A DNA stretch of 51,460 bases from an uncultured Gammaproteobacteria bacterium (GCA_937998645.1 CALLCZ010000024.1:1-51460); one strand, 5' to 3'. Counted from the first letter of the stretch, positions 1-11,491 are shown. Notes: generated from the sequence alone by a model not told the origin. A program made the numbers and translations.

Positions 1-2285
<2,285 letters not shown>

Positions 2286-2364
2286 TCAGGCTTTTAAGCA
2301 CAATACGTTGTAGCGACACACTACTGTTAGATAATATAAATACACTATCTCAAAACAGAGAACT

Positions 2365-3435
2365 TTAATTCATATTCCCCTGTTCCACGTGGAACATGCG
2401 AACATCAGACCAACCCTGCAGATCTATTTGATCTGGTTCTATAGCAGACAGAAATAGCTGTATCGGCATCGACTTTAAAACCGACAATATTTGTTTTCGA
2501 TGCTCTTTGTCCAGTTCTGCGGCCAGGTCATCGTAAAGAAGTATGCAATGCCGTGCTGCTGATTGACTGAACTGCTGAACCTGCGCGAGTTTCAACAAAG
2601 CCACCAGCACCTTTTGTTGGCCACGCGATATTCCTGTCTGAGCTGATTTTCCATCGACCTGTATATATAAATCCGCCCTGTGTGGACCCGCCTGAGTCAT
2701 TCCCCTTTTCAAATCCCGTTCAAACGTCTGTTCCAGCACAGTTCGAAGACTTTCTTCTTTTTTCCAGCCTCGCCTGTACTCCAGCTTCACATGCTGACTC
2801 GGAAAGAACTGCTCAATCAGGTTCAGATAGAACGGATAAAGATCCTGAATGTATTTTTCTCTTTTAAGATCGATATGATTTGCTGACTGTTCGAGTTCCT
2901 TATCCCAGAGTTTGCAATAAGACGGTTTTTGCCCGGATCTTAGTGCTGCATTCCTTTGTGACAATGCTTTCTTGTAGCGCTGCCAGGCTTCAAAAAAACC
3001 CTGTTCCACGTGGAACACCCCCCAGTCTATATATGCTCTTCTTTCACCTGGACTACCTGTAATCAGCCGATAACTGTCAGGGTGTATCGCCAGAACTGGA
3101 AATATAGCGGTAATATCGGCAACGCGCTGTATGGGTTTCTGGTTCGCGCGAACTTCGAGTGAGTCTTTGCTTCGTTCAATCCCGATGGGAATTTGATTAT
3201 CGAGTTGATCTGTTGCTTTTGCCAGTAACTGCAGACGGCTGGCATGGTGATTGATCAGATCTGAAAGATAGGGTGTTCTGAAAGATCTTAAGTGGCTTAA
3301 ATAATAAATAGACTCTAACAGGCTGGTTTTACCGGAAGCATTCAGACCATAAACGAGGTTAACGCCGCTACAGGGTTCAAATTCAATATCGACAAGATTA
3401 CGAAAATCACGAATCTTAAGATGTGATAATTGCAT
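2365..3435 (-). CDS. recF: DNA replication/repair ATPase RecF
   Basis: RecF loads RecA at gapped DNA together with RecO and RecR. The 356-residue product is of normal length. It has an ABC/SMC-type Walker A motif GLNASGKTSLL (residues 30-40), the signature SRGQQK (270-275) and a Walker B/D-loop region CILLYDDLAAELD (297-309). The start is the ATG giving MQLSHLKIRDFRN, typical of the family. The hexapeptide FHVEQG occurs twice, at residues 141-146 and 348-353, because each copy is encoded by a perfect 16-bp parS palindrome. The second copy lies seven codons before the stop. The gene is 115 bp upstream of gyrB. The 372-bp gap to dnaN is larger than usual for this pair and contains a palindromic element. 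Confidence 0.96.
   Translation of the reverse strand: MQLSHLKIRDFRNLVDIEFEPCSGVNLVYGLNASGKTSLLESIYYLSHLRSFRTPYLSDLINHHASRLQLLAKATDQLDNQIPIGIERSKDSLEVRANQKPIQRVADITAIFPVLAIHPDSYRLITGSPGERRAYIDWGVFHVEQGFFEAWQRYKKALSQRNAALRSGQKPSYCKLWDKELEQSANHIDLKREKYIQDLYPFYLNLIEQFFPSQHVKLEYRRGWKKEESLRTVLEQTFERDLKRGMTQAGPHRADLYIQVDGKSAQTGISRGQQKVLVALLKLAQVQQFSQSAARHCILLYDDLAAELDKEHRKQILSVLKSMPIQLFLSAIEPDQIDLQGWSDVRMFHVEQGNMN
2381..2396. promoter_or_regulatory. parS: parS centromere site (ParB-binding palindrome)
   Basis: The sequence TGTTCCACGTGGAACA is a perfect 16-bp palindrome and equals the parS consensus known for Pseudomonas-type chromosomal ParB. It lies in the 3' end of recF. ParB, encoded about 18.6 kb away in this window, is the expected ligand, and ParA would act on the complex to segregate the origin. 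Confidence 0.92.
3002..3017. promoter_or_regulatory. parS: parS centromere site (ParB-binding palindrome)
   Basis: A second perfect copy of TGTTCCACGTGGAACA lies inside recF, 621 bp from the first and in the same reading frame, so both encode FHVEQG. Clusters of parS sites near oriC nucleate ParB spreading in many bacteria. Confidence 0.92.
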
Positions 3436-3807
3436 GAAAACCGCTTTTTGTACTGAAGAACAATCTGATACCCAGATACCAGATTCTAACCCGCATTTCT
3501 TACCGGGATTTCGGATTCAGGTGCATCTGTAGTGTTTCTGAGTGCGCGTCTGGGCTGAAAAGCATAGCCATAGCTATGGTTTGATGGACTAATTCGCCTG
3601 GAGCGAATTAGTATGCCTATGCACCCGAAGGGTGAAACACAGGGACGTGTTTCATCAACATGCGTGCTGAGGGACGCTACAGATGTGCATGAAACGAAAT
3701 AGCGCCCCACCAAATAGACTATATTAGAATGAAATCGAGTTTCTGGTTTTCTAATCATACTGTTACTCGGGAGATACAGCGGCCTGGTGAGAAATGCGGG
3801 TTAAGTA
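3436..3807. repeat. Non-coding recF-dnaN spacer with palindrome-rich element
   Basis: No convincing gene lies here. The spacer holds a structured element of about 170 bp bounded by an imperfect inverted repeat (3521-3546 against 3663-3690, starting around GTGCATCTGTAG). Inside it are a perfect 12-bp palindrome at 3568-3579, a 10-bp perfect stem with a 5-nt loop at 3588-3612, a small hairpin at 3622-3634, and an 8-bp stem with a 6-nt loop at 3633-3654. The architecture suggests a MITE- or REP-like element or a structured RNA. No second copy was seen in the window. An open frame of 90 codons crosses it on the minus strand but has no protein-like features. Confidence 0.6.
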
Positions 3808-4908
3808 CTATAACCTCATCGGCATAATGACATACTTGCAATCAGGGTGGTCCGGGTATGTCATCAGGCAACTGCTGTTAGAGTCTCTTAAAGTACTCTG
3901 TACCGTGCTTGCATCAGTTACATTGAGTACATCGAGCATGTAATTAACATTGAAGCCGATCTCCAGCGTATCACCCGTATAGTTGACCTCTACTTCAACA
4001 TCAGCCTCTTCCTGGTCCGGGTTCTGAGCCTGCAGCAGCAAAATATCACCTTCAACAACCAGCCTTATGCCACGGTATTTTTCATTCGACAGGATGGATG
4101 CCCTGACCAGGGCCTGGCGTAGATTTTCTCTATCGGCAATGATTCTATTTTTTCCGTCTTCCGGTATGACTCTGTTGTAATCAGGAAAGCGACCGTCGAT
4201 TAATTTAGATGTAAATCTAATATTTCCAACTTCAATTCTTATGTGGTTGCTTCCCAGAAATATTTTCAAGGGTTCTTCGCTGTCCTCGAGCAGTCTGACC
4301 AGTTCCTGAATGCCCTTTCTGGGTACTATGACCTGTTTGATTTCAGCCAGATCACAGTCAGCCTGTTTTTCACAATAAGCAAGCCGGTGACCGTCTGTTG
4401 CAACTGCACGTATTAAACCCGTACTGACTTCCAGCAAAAGACCATTAAGGTAATAGCGTACATCCTGTAAAGCCATCGCGAATGAAGTCTTGTCGATCAA
4501 CTCTTTTAATGTTGTCTGAGGTAACTCAAATTCCGCCACGGTATTGATTGAATCCAGTGATGGAAAATCTTCAGCTGGCAAAGTTGAAAGTGAAAATCGG
4601 CTTCGACCCGATTTAATCATTGCCTTATTAGAATCTACTGTAATGCTAATACTTGATTCTTCAGGAAGCGCTTTGCATATATCAAGCAACTTCCGGGCAG
4701 GTAATGTGGTGTCACCCGCCTCATCTGCAACCATGTTCAGCGTGGTTACCAGTTCGATTTCCAGGTCTGTTGCCGTAAGGGATATTTTATCTTTATCAGC
4801 CTTGATAAGGATGTTGGACAATGCCGGCATCGTCTGGCGTTTTTCTACAGCACCGATAATTTTTTGTAATGGGATTAACAGATCTTCCCTCTGGATCTGA
4901 AATTTCAT
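3808..4908 (-). CDS. dnaN: DNA polymerase III subunit beta (sliding clamp)
   Basis: The product is the ring-shaped processivity factor that tethers DNA polymerase III to DNA. Its 366 residues match the family length. The N terminus MKFQIQREDLLIPLQKIIGAV and the C terminus ending YVIMPMRL are characteristic: the C-terminal MPMRL segment lies beside the peptide-binding pocket. Internal landmarks include VRYYLNGLLLEV, AVATDGHRLA and DGRFPDY, in the expected order across the three repeated clamp domains. The ATG at 4906-4908 is the obvious start. It lies downstream of dnaA, separated by the 245-bp DnaA-box region, so a promoter of its own in that region is possible. Confidence 0.97.
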   Translation of the reverse strand: MKFQIQREDLLIPLQKIIGAVEKRQTMPALSNILIKADKDKISLTATDLEIELVTTLNMVADEAGDTTLPARKLLDICKALPEESSISITVDSNKAMIKSGRSRFSLSTLPAEDFPSLDSINTVAEFELPQTTLKELIDKTSFAMALQDVRYYLNGLLLEVSTGLIRAVATDGHRLAYCEKQADCDLAEIKQVIVPRKGIQELVRLLEDSEEPLKIFLGSNHIRIEVGNIRFTSKLIDGRFPDYNRVIPEDGKNRIIADRENLRQALVRASILSNEKYRGIRLVVEGDILLLQAQNPDQEEADVEVEVNYTGDTLEIGFNVNYMLDVLNVTDASTVQSTLRDSNSSCLMTYPDHPDCKYVIMPMRL

Positions 4909-4975
4909 GCGAGCTACCTATTAGTATTATTTTTTATATATCTATCTAGTATTTATAATTAGTAACAGTCATTTC

Positions 4976-4984
4976 TGTGGATAA
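4976..4984 (-). promoter_or_regulatory. DnaA box
   Basis: The plus strand reads TGTGGATAA, the exact complement of the high-affinity box TTATCCACA. It is the dnaN-proximal box of the cluster and lies 68 bp upstream of the dnaN start, so it could also affect dnaN transcription. Confidence 0.85.
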
Positions 4985-5072
4985 ATCTAATATTATTAAT
5001 ATAATCAATTACTTAAGTTGTGAATATTAAAGCACTTAGTGGGAACTCAGCAGAGCTTTACTGTAGATGATC

Positions 5073-5081
5073 TGTGGATAA
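5073..5081 (-). promoter_or_regulatory. DnaA box
   Basis: Exact TTATCCACA on the minus strand. It is 27 bp from the next box, which has the opposite orientation. Confidence 0.85.
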
Positions 5082-5107
5082 CTTTTCAAGCTTTTATTGT
5101 CTACACT

Positions 5108-5116
5108 TTATCCACA
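5108..5116 (+). promoter_or_regulatory. DnaA box
   Basis: Exact TTATCCACA on the plus strand, 38 bp beyond the dnaA stop codon. It converges with the box at 5073-5081. Confidence 0.85.
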
Positions 5117-5153
5117 TTACACACACAGCTCATCTAGAGCTTGTTATTCTGTG

Positions 5154-6545
5154 CTAATTACTCAGAATCCGCATCATATTCATATAGTCTTCGTTAATTT
5201 TTGCATCAGATTCGCGCAATTCGGCTATTTTACGGCAGCCATGCAATATGGTGGTATGGTCTCTTCCACCAAAAGCCTCTCCGATCTCGGGCAAACTGTG
5301 GTTGGTAAGCTCCTTGGATAAGGCCATGGCGAGTTGTCTGGGGCGCGTAATCGAACGGCTGCGGCGATTGGATAGCAGATCTGAACTGCGTATCTTGTAA
5401 TATTCCGCAACGGTTTTCTGAATGTTTTCTATGGTTACGATACGGTCCTGTAAGGCAATCAGGTCGCGCAGAGTCTCCTTGGCAAATTCCATGGTTACCG
5501 GTTTACCGGTGAAATTAGCGGTTGCCATGACGCGACGGAAAGCGCCTTCAAGTTCTCGAATGTTGGAGCGAATGCGCTTGGCGATGAAAAATGCCACTTC
5601 ATTCGGAAAGTGAATACCTGATTCTTCTGCTTTTTTCTGCAGAATAGCGACACGGGTTTCCAGTTCGGGGGGTTCAATACAAACCGGTAATCCCCAGCCA
5701 AAGCGCGATCGTAATCTTTCTTCCAGGCCATCGACTTCTTTCGGATAACGGTCGCAGGTAAGGATGATCTGGTGCCCGCCTTCCAGCAATGCATTGAAGG
5801 TGTGGAAAAATTCTTCCTGCGAGCGCTCTTTGCCGGCAAAAAACTGGATGTCATCGATCAGCATGCAATCGAGAGAGCGGTAGTACTGTTTGAATGCGTC
5901 TATGGCATTGTGCTGCAAGGCCTTGATCATATGGCCGACAAAACGCTCTGAATGAAGATAAACAACTTTTGCATCGGGGCGATGCTTGAGCATCATGTTG
6001 CCGACTGCGTGCATCAAGTGGGTTTTGCCCAGTCCGACACCACCATAGAGGAACAGCGGGTTGTACGCGTCCCCCGGATTTTCTGCGACTTGCTGTGAAG
6101 CTGCTTTGGCCAGCTGGTTGGATTTACCTTCTACAAAGCTTTCGAAGGTGAAGGCAGGATTCAGGTTGCTGTCTATGGCCTGCCTGGGTTTCGCAACTTT
6201 TGTCGGAATACCAAAATCCGTGACAGGTGCAGATTTTTGCGGGGCTACGGGTTGGGGTTTTACAGGGCTTTCAGTTGCTGGTGCCGGTTTTGCCGGGCTT
6301 GATTGGGTGCCAATCTCAAGCAGTAAATTGACATCATCATCGCGGGAAACCTCGAGCAGAATATTCTCGATCTTGTCCCTGAAGTTCTGTTTTACCCAGT
6401 CGAGTACAAAACGATTGGGCGCCAGCAAGGTCAGTTGATGGTTATCCTCGCGTACCTGTAAAGGGCGAATCCAGGTATTCAGCTGTTGGTCAGACAGCTC
6501 CTGTTCAAGTCTTTGCAGACAATTCGTCCATAGTGCATTGTTCAC
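5154..6545 (-). CDS. dnaA: Chromosomal replication initiator protein DnaA
   Basis: DnaA binds DnaA boxes and melts the origin. Starting at the GTG at 6543-6545 gives 463 residues, the normal length. Domain I begins [13 protein letters not shown], followed by a Pro/Ala-rich linker (about 80-115) and the AAA+ domain with Walker [10 protein letters not shown] (168-176) and Walker B LIDDIQFF (229-236). The C-terminal DNA-binding domain contains [12 protein letters not shown]. The frame stays open 30 codons upstream, but that extension is unlike any DnaA and overlaps the probable promoter. A GGAGG sequence lies about 11 nt before the GTG, so I chose that start. The gene heads dnaA-dnaN-recF-gyrB, and a DnaA box at its promoter suggests autorepression. 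Confidence 0.96.
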   Translation of the reverse strand: MNNALWTNCLQRLEQELSDQQLNTWIRPLQVREDNHQLTLLAPNRFVLDWVKQNFRDKIENILLEVSRDDDVNLLLEIGTQSSPAKPAPATESPVKPQPVAPQKSAPVTDFGIPTKVAKPRQAIDSNLNPAFTFESFVEGKSNQLAKAASQQVAENPGDAYNPLFLYGGVGLGKTHLMHAVGNMMLKHRPDAKVVYLHSERFVGHMIKALQHNAIDAFKQYYRSLDCMLIDDIQFFAGKERSQEEFFHTFNALLEGGHQIILTCDRYPKEVDGLEERLRSRFGWGLPVCIEPPELETRVAILQKKAEESGIHFPNEVAFFIAKRIRSNIRELEGAFRRVMATANFTGKPVTMEFAKETLRDLIALQDRIVTIENIQKTVAEYYKIRSSDLLSNRRSRSITRPRQLAMALSKELTNHSLPEIGEAFGGRDHTTILHGCRKIAELRESDAKINEDYMNMMRILSN

Positions 6546-6605
6546 TCGAACCCAACCCTCCGATCGAATGATGATTAAGATATATAGGCAGGAAGAGCAC
6601 CGCAT

Positions 6606-6635
6606 TGTATACCCGTTATTCTGGCTTATCCACAA
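6606..6635 (-). promoter_or_regulatory. Probable dnaA promoter overlapping a DnaA box
   Basis: On the minus strand a -35-like TTGTGG (6630-6635) is followed after 18 nt by TATACA (6606-6611). The -35 overlaps the perfect DnaA box at 6626-6634, an arrangement that would let DnaA repress its own gene. The hexamers are only moderately good matches, so the promoter call is an inference. Confidence 0.5.
6626..6634 (+). promoter_or_regulatory. DnaA box upstream of dnaA
   Basis: Exact TTATCCACA, the only perfect box in the dnaA-rpmH spacer. It probably serves dnaA autoregulation, and may contribute to the origin. Confidence 0.8.
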
Positions 6636-6682
6636 GCATTTAATTATTTACTCAAAACATATAAAAAACAGCAGCTTCTGCT

Positions 6683-6711
6683 TTGACTCGGGCCATCCTC
6701 ATCAGTAAAAT
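6683..6711 (+). promoter_or_regulatory. Sigma-70 promoter of rpmH operon
   Basis: TTGACT (6683-6688) and TAAAAT (6706-6711) are separated by 17 nt, each one base from consensus, 38 bp upstream of rpmH. It should drive rpmH-rnpA-yidD-yidC and perhaps mnmE. Confidence 0.7.
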
Positions 6712-6749
6712 GCGCGGTTCGCTGAATACATAGGTACAGGTTCAAGGCA

Positions 6750-6884
6750 ATGAAAAGAACATTTCAACCAAGCCGAATCAAACGCGCAAGAACTCATGGT
6801 TTCCGTGCGCGCAGTCAAACACTGGGTGGTCGCAAGGTTTTAAAGGCGCGTCGTGCAAAAGGCCGCCATCGTCTGGCGCTTTAA
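6750..6884 (+). CDS. rpmH: 50S ribosomal protein L34
   Basis: This 44-residue, very basic protein of the large ribosomal subunit begins [18 protein letters not shown] and ends GRHRLAL, both family hallmarks. Length matches the usual 44-47 residues. The ATG at 6750 lies 38 bp after a good promoter. It is followed 15 bp later by rnpA, the near-universal bacterial pairing. Confidence 0.97.
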   Translation: MKRTFQPSRIKRARTHGFRARSQTLGGRKVLKARRAKGRHRLAL

Positions 6885-6899
6885 AGAGGCCGAAGAATA

Positions 6900-7259
6900 G
6901 TGCGCAGGGCGCGCTTGCAAAAGCGTGCCAGGTTGTTAAAGGCCTCCGAGTTCAACCGGGTTTTTGACAAGGCAGTGCGCTCAAGTGATCAATACTTCAC
7001 CGTACTTGCCAGACAGAATGAAACCGGGTTTCCGCGTTTGGGCCTGGCAATCTCAAAAAAAAGGGCAAAACTCGCAGTAACACGCAACCGGCTCAAAAGA
7101 ATCATCCGTGAAAGCTTCAGGCAAAAACAGCTCGAGATATGCTGTGCGGATTATGTTGTTCTGGCCGGGCACAAGAGCAGCACCGCGAATAACAGCCGCC
7201 TGATTCAATCACTGGAACAACACTGGCAGAAACTGAATAAATTATGCGCCAAATCCTGA
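6900..7259 (+). CDS. rnpA: Ribonuclease P protein component
   Basis: Protein subunit of RNase P, which assists the catalytic RNA in removing tRNA 5' leaders. The 119-residue basic protein contains the RNR signature region ([16 protein letters not shown], about residues 58-73), which contacts the RNA. It starts at a GTG at 6900 with AGAGG upstream. A later start would remove conserved N-terminal residues ([12 protein letters not shown]). Its 3' end overlaps yidD by 16 bp, which suggests coupled translation. Confidence 0.95.
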   Translation: MRRARLQKRARLLKASEFNRVFDKAVRSSDQYFTVLARQNETGFPRLGLAISKKRAKLAVTRNRLKRIIRESFRQKQLEICCADYVVLAGHKSSTANNSRLIQSLEQHWQKLNKLCAKS

Positions 7260-7489
7260 TAGCACTGATAAAACTGTATCGTTATACGATCAGCCCTTAT
7301 CTGGCACCAAGCTGTCGTTATACGCCCACCTGCTCCAGTTATGCGATTGAAGCGGTTGAGCGTTTCGGAATTTTTCGCGGCAGCTGGATGGCGTTGCGTC
7401 GCATAAGCCGCTGTCATCCATGGCATTCCGCCGGCTATGACCCTGTACCTGGCAATAACAACCTGAGCATGACACGAAAGGATCACTGA
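7244..7489 (+). CDS. yidD: Membrane protein insertion efficiency factor YidD
   Basis: A small (81-residue) membrane-associated protein thought to aid YidC-dependent insertion. The core from residue 17 ([18 protein letters not shown]) carries the conserved cysteines, followed by [16 protein letters not shown] and GYDPVP, all diagnostic. The ATG at 7244 lies within rnpA and the stop overlaps the yidC start as TGATG, so rnpA, yidD and yidC look translationally coupled. Confidence 0.95.
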   Translation: MRQILIALIKLYRYTISPYLAPSCRYTPTCSSYAIEAVERFGIFRGSWMALRRISRCHPWHSAGYDPVPGNNNLSMTRKDH

Positions 7490-9174
7490 TGGAAAACCAG
7501 CGCCTGTTGTTGTATTTCACCCTGTTTTTCATCAGCTACCTGTTGTGGGCAGAGTGGCAGATGGATTATGGGCCGAAGCCGGAAGCGACTGTCGCCGAGG
7601 AAACAACACAAACCCTGAAACAGGATATCGCTGAAGTACCCGAAGCAGCAGCCACCCCGGATGAGGTGGCCTTTGTCGAAAGTAGTCAACAGCAGCAGGC
7701 CCACAGGCAGCGGATTAATGTCATTACCGATGTACTGGATATCGAGATCGATACCAGGGGTGGTGACATCAGAAAAGCAGTATTGCGCCAGTATTCGAAA
7801 ACAGCTGAAAACCCGGAAGAGAAACTGGTGTTGATGTCTGACACGGAAACCAACTTTTTCATTGCGCAATCCGGCCTGGTTTCTGTTAATGCTGATACTG
7901 CACCGACTCATAATGCTGTTTACGCTGCGGAAAAAACCGATTACCGGCTTGCTGAGGGCGTGGATGAAATCAGGGTGCCGCTGCAATGGACGGGTGAAAA
8001 TGGCGTTCGCGTCAACAAGATATATACATTTCGACGTGGTGAATATGTAATCGATCTGCAGCATGCTGTAGAAGCCGGCAGCGAGAACTGGAGCGGTAGC
8101 CAGTATATGCAACTGGTACGCACACCGCCACTAGAAGATGACAGCAATGCCTTTATAAGAACCTATACAGGCGGCGTAATATTCAATGATGTCATCAAAT
8201 ATGAAAAAGTTGATTTTGAAGACATTGCCGAACAGAATTTAAAATCAACAATTGGCGATGGTTGCCTGAATATCAATAACAGTCAAAAAGGCTGTGAATT
8301 AACGGGTGGCTGGCTTGCGATGATGCAGCATTATTTCCTCGCTGCATGGATACCCGAAGCCGGTATTGATAACCTGTTTTACAGCAAGAACCCGTCCAAT
8401 ACCTATAAATATCTCCTCGGTGCGCGTTCAACAGCACAGAAGATTCCTGCTCAGGGTACGGGCAGTTTTAATACCCAACTGGTTATTGGACCAAAACTGC
8501 AAAACGAACTGGAACAGATTGCACCTGGTCTTGAGTTAACCGTCGATTACGGTGTTCTCACGATTATTGCGAAACCCCTGTTCTGGCTGCTCGATATTTT
8601 TCACGGCTGGTTTGGCAACTGGGGCTGGGCCATTATATTTCTGACAATTACCGTTAAAGCCATCTTCTATAAATTGTCAGAAATGAGCTATCGCTCTATG
8701 GCTAAGATGCGCAAGGTTGCACCACGCATCAAGCAGATGAAAGAACGCTTCGGGGATGACCGCCAGGCCATGAGCAAGGCCATGATGGACATGTACAAGC
8801 GTGAAAAAATAAATCCAATGGGTGGGTGCTTCCCTATTCTTGTACAGATGCCGGTATTCATTGCCCTGTACTGGGTACTGCTTGAAAGTGTTGAAATGCG
8901 TTATGCACCCTTCATCCTGTGGATTGATAACCTGTCTGCAAAGGATCCCTATTTTATTCTGCCGGTCATTATGGGCGTTTCAATGTGGATACAACAAAAA
9001 CTCAATCCGGCTCCCGTTGATCCCGTTCAACAGAAAATCTTTCAGTACATGCCCTTCGTGTTTACGGCCATGTTCGCCTTCTTCCCTTCCGGCCTCGTTC
9101 TTTACTGGGTGGTTAACAACATCCTTTCGATTGCGCAGCAGTATGTGATTACCCGGCGCATCGATAGAGAGTAA
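7489..9174 (+). CDS. yidC: Membrane protein insertase YidC
   Basis: YidC inserts membrane proteins either alone or with SecYEG. The 561-residue product has the gammaproteobacterial layout: an N-terminal membrane segment (about 5-20), a large periplasmic P1 domain (about 60-350), and the conserved five-helix insertase core starting around [20 protein letters not shown]. Landmarks include [19 protein letters not shown] and [13 protein letters not shown]. The ATG overlaps the yidD stop. The C terminus is short (ITRRIDRE). MnmE follows 19 bp later, probably in the same transcript. Confidence 0.97.
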   Translation: MENQRLLLYFTLFFISYLLWAEWQMDYGPKPEATVAEETTQTLKQDIAEVPEAAATPDEVAFVESSQQQQAHRQRINVITDVLDIEIDTRGGDIRKAVLRQYSKTAENPEEKLVLMSDTETNFFIAQSGLVSVNADTAPTHNAVYAAEKTDYRLAEGVDEIRVPLQWTGENGVRVNKIYTFRRGEYVIDLQHAVEAGSENWSGSQYMQLVRTPPLEDDSNAFIRTYTGGVIFNDVIKYEKVDFEDIAEQNLKSTIGDGCLNINNSQKGCELTGGWLAMMQHYFLAAWIPEAGIDNLFYSKNPSNTYKYLLGARSTAQKIPAQGTGSFNTQLVIGPKLQNELEQIAPGLELTVDYGVLTIIAKPLFWLLDIFHGWFGNWGWAIIFLTITVKAIFYKLSEMSYRSMAKMRKVAPRIKQMKERFGDDRQAMSKAMMDMYKREKINPMGGCFPILVQMPVFIALYWVLLESVEMRYAPFILWIDNLSAKDPYFILPVIMGVSMWIQQKLNPAPVDPVQQKIFQYMPFVFTAMFAFFPSGLVLYWVVNNILSIAQQYVITRRIDRE

Positions 9175-9193
9175 AAATCTTTTAAATCCTTTA

Positions 9194-10528
9194 ATGGATA
9201 CTATAGCGGCAATAGCAACACCACCCGGCCAGGGAGGTGTTGGTATTGTGCGTGTCTCCGGACCACAGGTTATATCAATCGCGAAAGCAATCCTTGGTCA
9301 TTGCCCGCAGTCCCGCATGGCTGAATACCTGTCTTTTAATGATGAAACAGGCAGCGTTATCGATAAGGGCATTGCGCTGTATTTCAAACAACCAAACTCG
9401 TTTACCGGTGAAGACGTGCTGGAGTTGCACGGCCATGGCGGTCAGGTCGTTCTTGATCTGTTGTTGCAACAAACAATAAAGCATGGCGCGCGTGTTGCGC
9501 GTGCCGGTGAATTTTCAGAGCGTGCATTTTTAAATGAGAAAATCGATCTTGCACAGGCAGAGGCAATTGCCGATCTTATTGCCGCTGAAAGTGAAGATGC
9601 CGCTCGGGCTGCGATACGTTCACTCAAAGGCGAATTCTCATCCAGTATACATGCGCTTGTTGAACAGCTTGTTCAGTTACGTATGTATGTTGAGGCAGCA
9701 CTGGACTTTCCCGAAGAAGAAATAGATTTTCTTGCTGACAAAGCAGTTGCTGAGAAATTAAATACAATCAATACACAGGTAACCACTGTATTTGAATCAG
9801 CCAAACAGGGGTGTTTGTTAAAAGAAGGTATGACTGTTGTTATTGCGGGCAAACCAAACGCAGGAAAATCAAGTTTGCTTAATCAGCTTGCACAAAGCGA
9901 AACTGCAATCGTAACAGATATACCAGGAACAACACGCGATGTATTGCGTGAGCATATTCAAATTGATGGTTTACCGTTGCATGTTATAGACACGGCTGGT
10001 TTGCGCGAATCGGAAGATGTTATTGAACAGGAAGGTGTAAAGCGCGCATGGAAAGAAATAGAAAAATGTGATCGATTACTGTACGTCATCGATTCACAAA
10101 CAAAAGAAGTATTGCCAGAGGATATATATAAACAGATACCGGAGACCACCGGGTTAAGTATTGTATTTAATAAAACGGATTTGAGCGGGGAGGAAAACCG
10201 TGTAGTCGAAAAAGATAATAATACGGAGATTTATCTGTCAGCAAGCAGTGGTGAAGGCATTGATCTGTTAAGACGGCACTTAAAACAGTGCATGGGTTAT
10301 GAACGGCATACCGAAGGTCAGTTTATTGCAAGACGCAGACATATAACGGCATTGAACAATGCATCGAATTATTTAAACAAAGCATCACAATGTTTGAAAA
10401 ATAATACGGGGGAACTGCTGGCCGAAGAACTCAAGCTGGCACAAAATGAGTTATCGAGCATTACCGGTGAATTTAGTAACGAAGATTTACTAGGAAGAAT
10501 CTTCGCTGATTTTTGTATTGGTAAATGA
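9194..10528 (+). CDS. mnmE: tRNA modification GTPase MnmE
   Basis: With MnmG this GTPase installs the 5-carboxymethylaminomethyl group at U34 of certain tRNAs. The 444-residue protein begins [23 protein letters not shown] in the N-terminal folate-binding domain. The G domain has G1 GKPNAGKSS (about 219-227), the G2/G3 region DIPGTTRD and DTAG, and G4 NKTD. It ends with FCIGK, whose cysteine is essential. All catalytic landmarks are present. In many gammaproteobacteria mnmG lies next or close by; here 7 kb of accessory genes intervene. Confidence 0.96.
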   Translation: MDTIAAIATPPGQGGVGIVRVSGPQVISIAKAILGHCPQSRMAEYLSFNDETGSVIDKGIALYFKQPNSFTGEDVLELHGHGGQVVLDLLLQQTIKHGARVARAGEFSERAFLNEKIDLAQAEAIADLIAAESEDAARAAIRSLKGEFSSSIHALVEQLVQLRMYVEAALDFPEEEIDFLADKAVAEKLNTINTQVTTVFESAKQGCLLKEGMTVVIAGKPNAGKSSLLNQLAQSETAIVTDIPGTTRDVLREHIQIDGLPLHVIDTAGLRESEDVIEQEGVKRAWKEIEKCDRLLYVIDSQTKEVLPEDIYKQIPETTGLSIVFNKTDLSGEENRVVEKDNNTEIYLSASSGEGIDLLRRHLKQCMGYERHTEGQFIARRRHITALNNASNYLNKASQCLKNNTGELLAEELKLAQNELSSITGEFSNEDLLGRIFADFCIGK

Positions 10529-10863
10529 TAAAGAAGTTTTTAACCGCTGAGGCGCAGAGAACGCAGAGGTTTTTGTAGGAGCGGGTCTATCCATGAAAAC
10601 AGTCTGTATGATTCATAACTGTCATTATCTGTAATAATTCAGACTTAAATTGACACAATACATAGTTGCTTCATGATTAATCTGACAATTCATTCCTAAG
10701 ATGAATGACTCGAGTCACCCTGAAAGCAGACACTCTAGATTATTAGTTTAACTTCCGAAATACTGGGGCCAGACCAATTAGCAGACGGTCGTAAAATAAA
10801 AACGGCAGCCTTCGCGACTGCCGTATTAAATAGCCTGGATTGATGTAATTCTTTATTAATTCT
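10529..10863. other. Intergenic region with dispersed repeat and terminator
   Basis: No gene is visible. At 10542-10572 lies a copy of the CCGCTGAGGCGCAGAG-type dispersed repeat, also seen at 16.7 kb and in degenerate form at 12.9 kb. The right end holds the minus-strand terminator of the next gene. The remainder is AT-rich with no recognisable feature. Confidence 0.6.
10788..10824 (-). terminator. Rho-independent terminator of the CigR-like gene
   Basis: The inverted repeat ACGGCAG (10802-10808) / CTGCCGT (10818-10824) is followed on the minus strand by a T-rich run, 40 bp beyond the stop of the minus-strand gene. Confidence 0.75.
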
Positions 10864-11166
10864 CTAAAGGACCTCAACCACTTCTCTAGTTGCCTCATAT
10901 AGCTTTACCAACTTGCCTTCTATGCGGATTGTTATCAAACCGCGTTTATCGACTGGCACCACTACCTGGCCATGTTGATAGATTTCCTTATCCAGCACCT
11001 CTCCTTTTGCCAACTTCTTTTGCCACCCAGGAGGGAGAGATTGACCCCTTTCAACTTTTTTCTGCAATCCTGGTGGTAATTGCTGATCCTTGTCTTTTTT
11101 TGCATATACTGGGCCCGCTATTAAACCGGCTAATACCAGCAGTGTAATAATGTGCTTGATTTTCAT
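10864..11166 (-). CDS. CigR/RcnB-like exported protein
   Basis: A small exported protein of about 100 residues. From the ATG at 11164-11166 it has a clear signal peptide (MKIKHIITLLVLAGLIAGPVYA, about 22 residues). A linker follows with two LPPG repeats (LPPGLQKK and LPPGWQKK), then a short beta-rich C-terminal domain. This layout is that of the RcnB / anti-virulence regulator CigR family, periplasmic proteins of poorly known role. The frame extends 17 codons upstream, but the signal peptide fixes the likely start. A terminator follows. It is transcribed away from mnmG at the left edge of the accessory block. Family assignment is from motif recognition only. Confidence 0.7.
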   Translation of the reverse strand: MKIKHIITLLVLAGLIAGPVYAKKDKDQQLPPGLQKKVERGQSLPPGWQKKLAKGEVLDKEIYQHGQVVVPVDKRGLITIRIEGKLVKLYEATREVVEVL

Positions 11167-11491
11167 AGTACTACGCATCCCTTTAGAAATGTTTCGGTCA
11201 CTGCGATGTGCCAGCACTGCCTACAAGGTCATTCAGAGAAGATTGGTCTGGCACATGCGGAATTTGATAATTTTCGTCAATTGCTGGACCCTGAAGATAG
11301 ATCGAGCTTTCTACTCAATTAATGGGCCTAAAACAAGTATAGTCCAATAATGATTATTGAAAGATTTTGTGATTACAGTTCTCAATCAGCTTTCTTGAGG
11401 TCGATTTTAGTCATCTGGCGATAGAGATTGAGTTATACGGACCAAGAGTTTTCTGACCGCCAGCAATCGGCCATTATAGCTGCCGTTCGCG

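Larger units (their letters stand above)
4909..5153. other. oriC: Candidate replication origin (oriC) between dnaN and dnaA
   Basis: This 245-bp spacer carries three perfect DnaA boxes of the TTATCCACA type. Two are read on the minus strand (4976-4984 and 5073-5081) and one on the plus strand (5108-5116). A one-mismatch candidate lies at 5019-5027. The part from 4917 to about 5035 is extremely A+T rich and could be the duplex-unwinding element. Box clustering, the AT-rich tract and the position beside dnaA are as expected of an origin. The alternative is the dnaA-rpmH spacer, which has only one perfect box. Origin activity is inferred. Confidence 0.65.

Noticed and set aside
3486..3758. 90-codon minus-strand frame between recF and dnaN
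   Set aside because: It runs through the palindromic element, and its composition follows the inverted repeats rather than a protein.
7483..8112. 209-codon open frame antisense to yidC
   Set aside because: It lies entirely within well-supported yidC on the other strand, and its product lacks recognisable domains.
11249..11300. Frame reading AEFDNFRQLLDPEDRSSF in the spacer left of the CigR-like gene
   Set aside because: Protein-like but only about 20 codons with no start or flanking homology that I recognise; a gene remnant cannot be shown.
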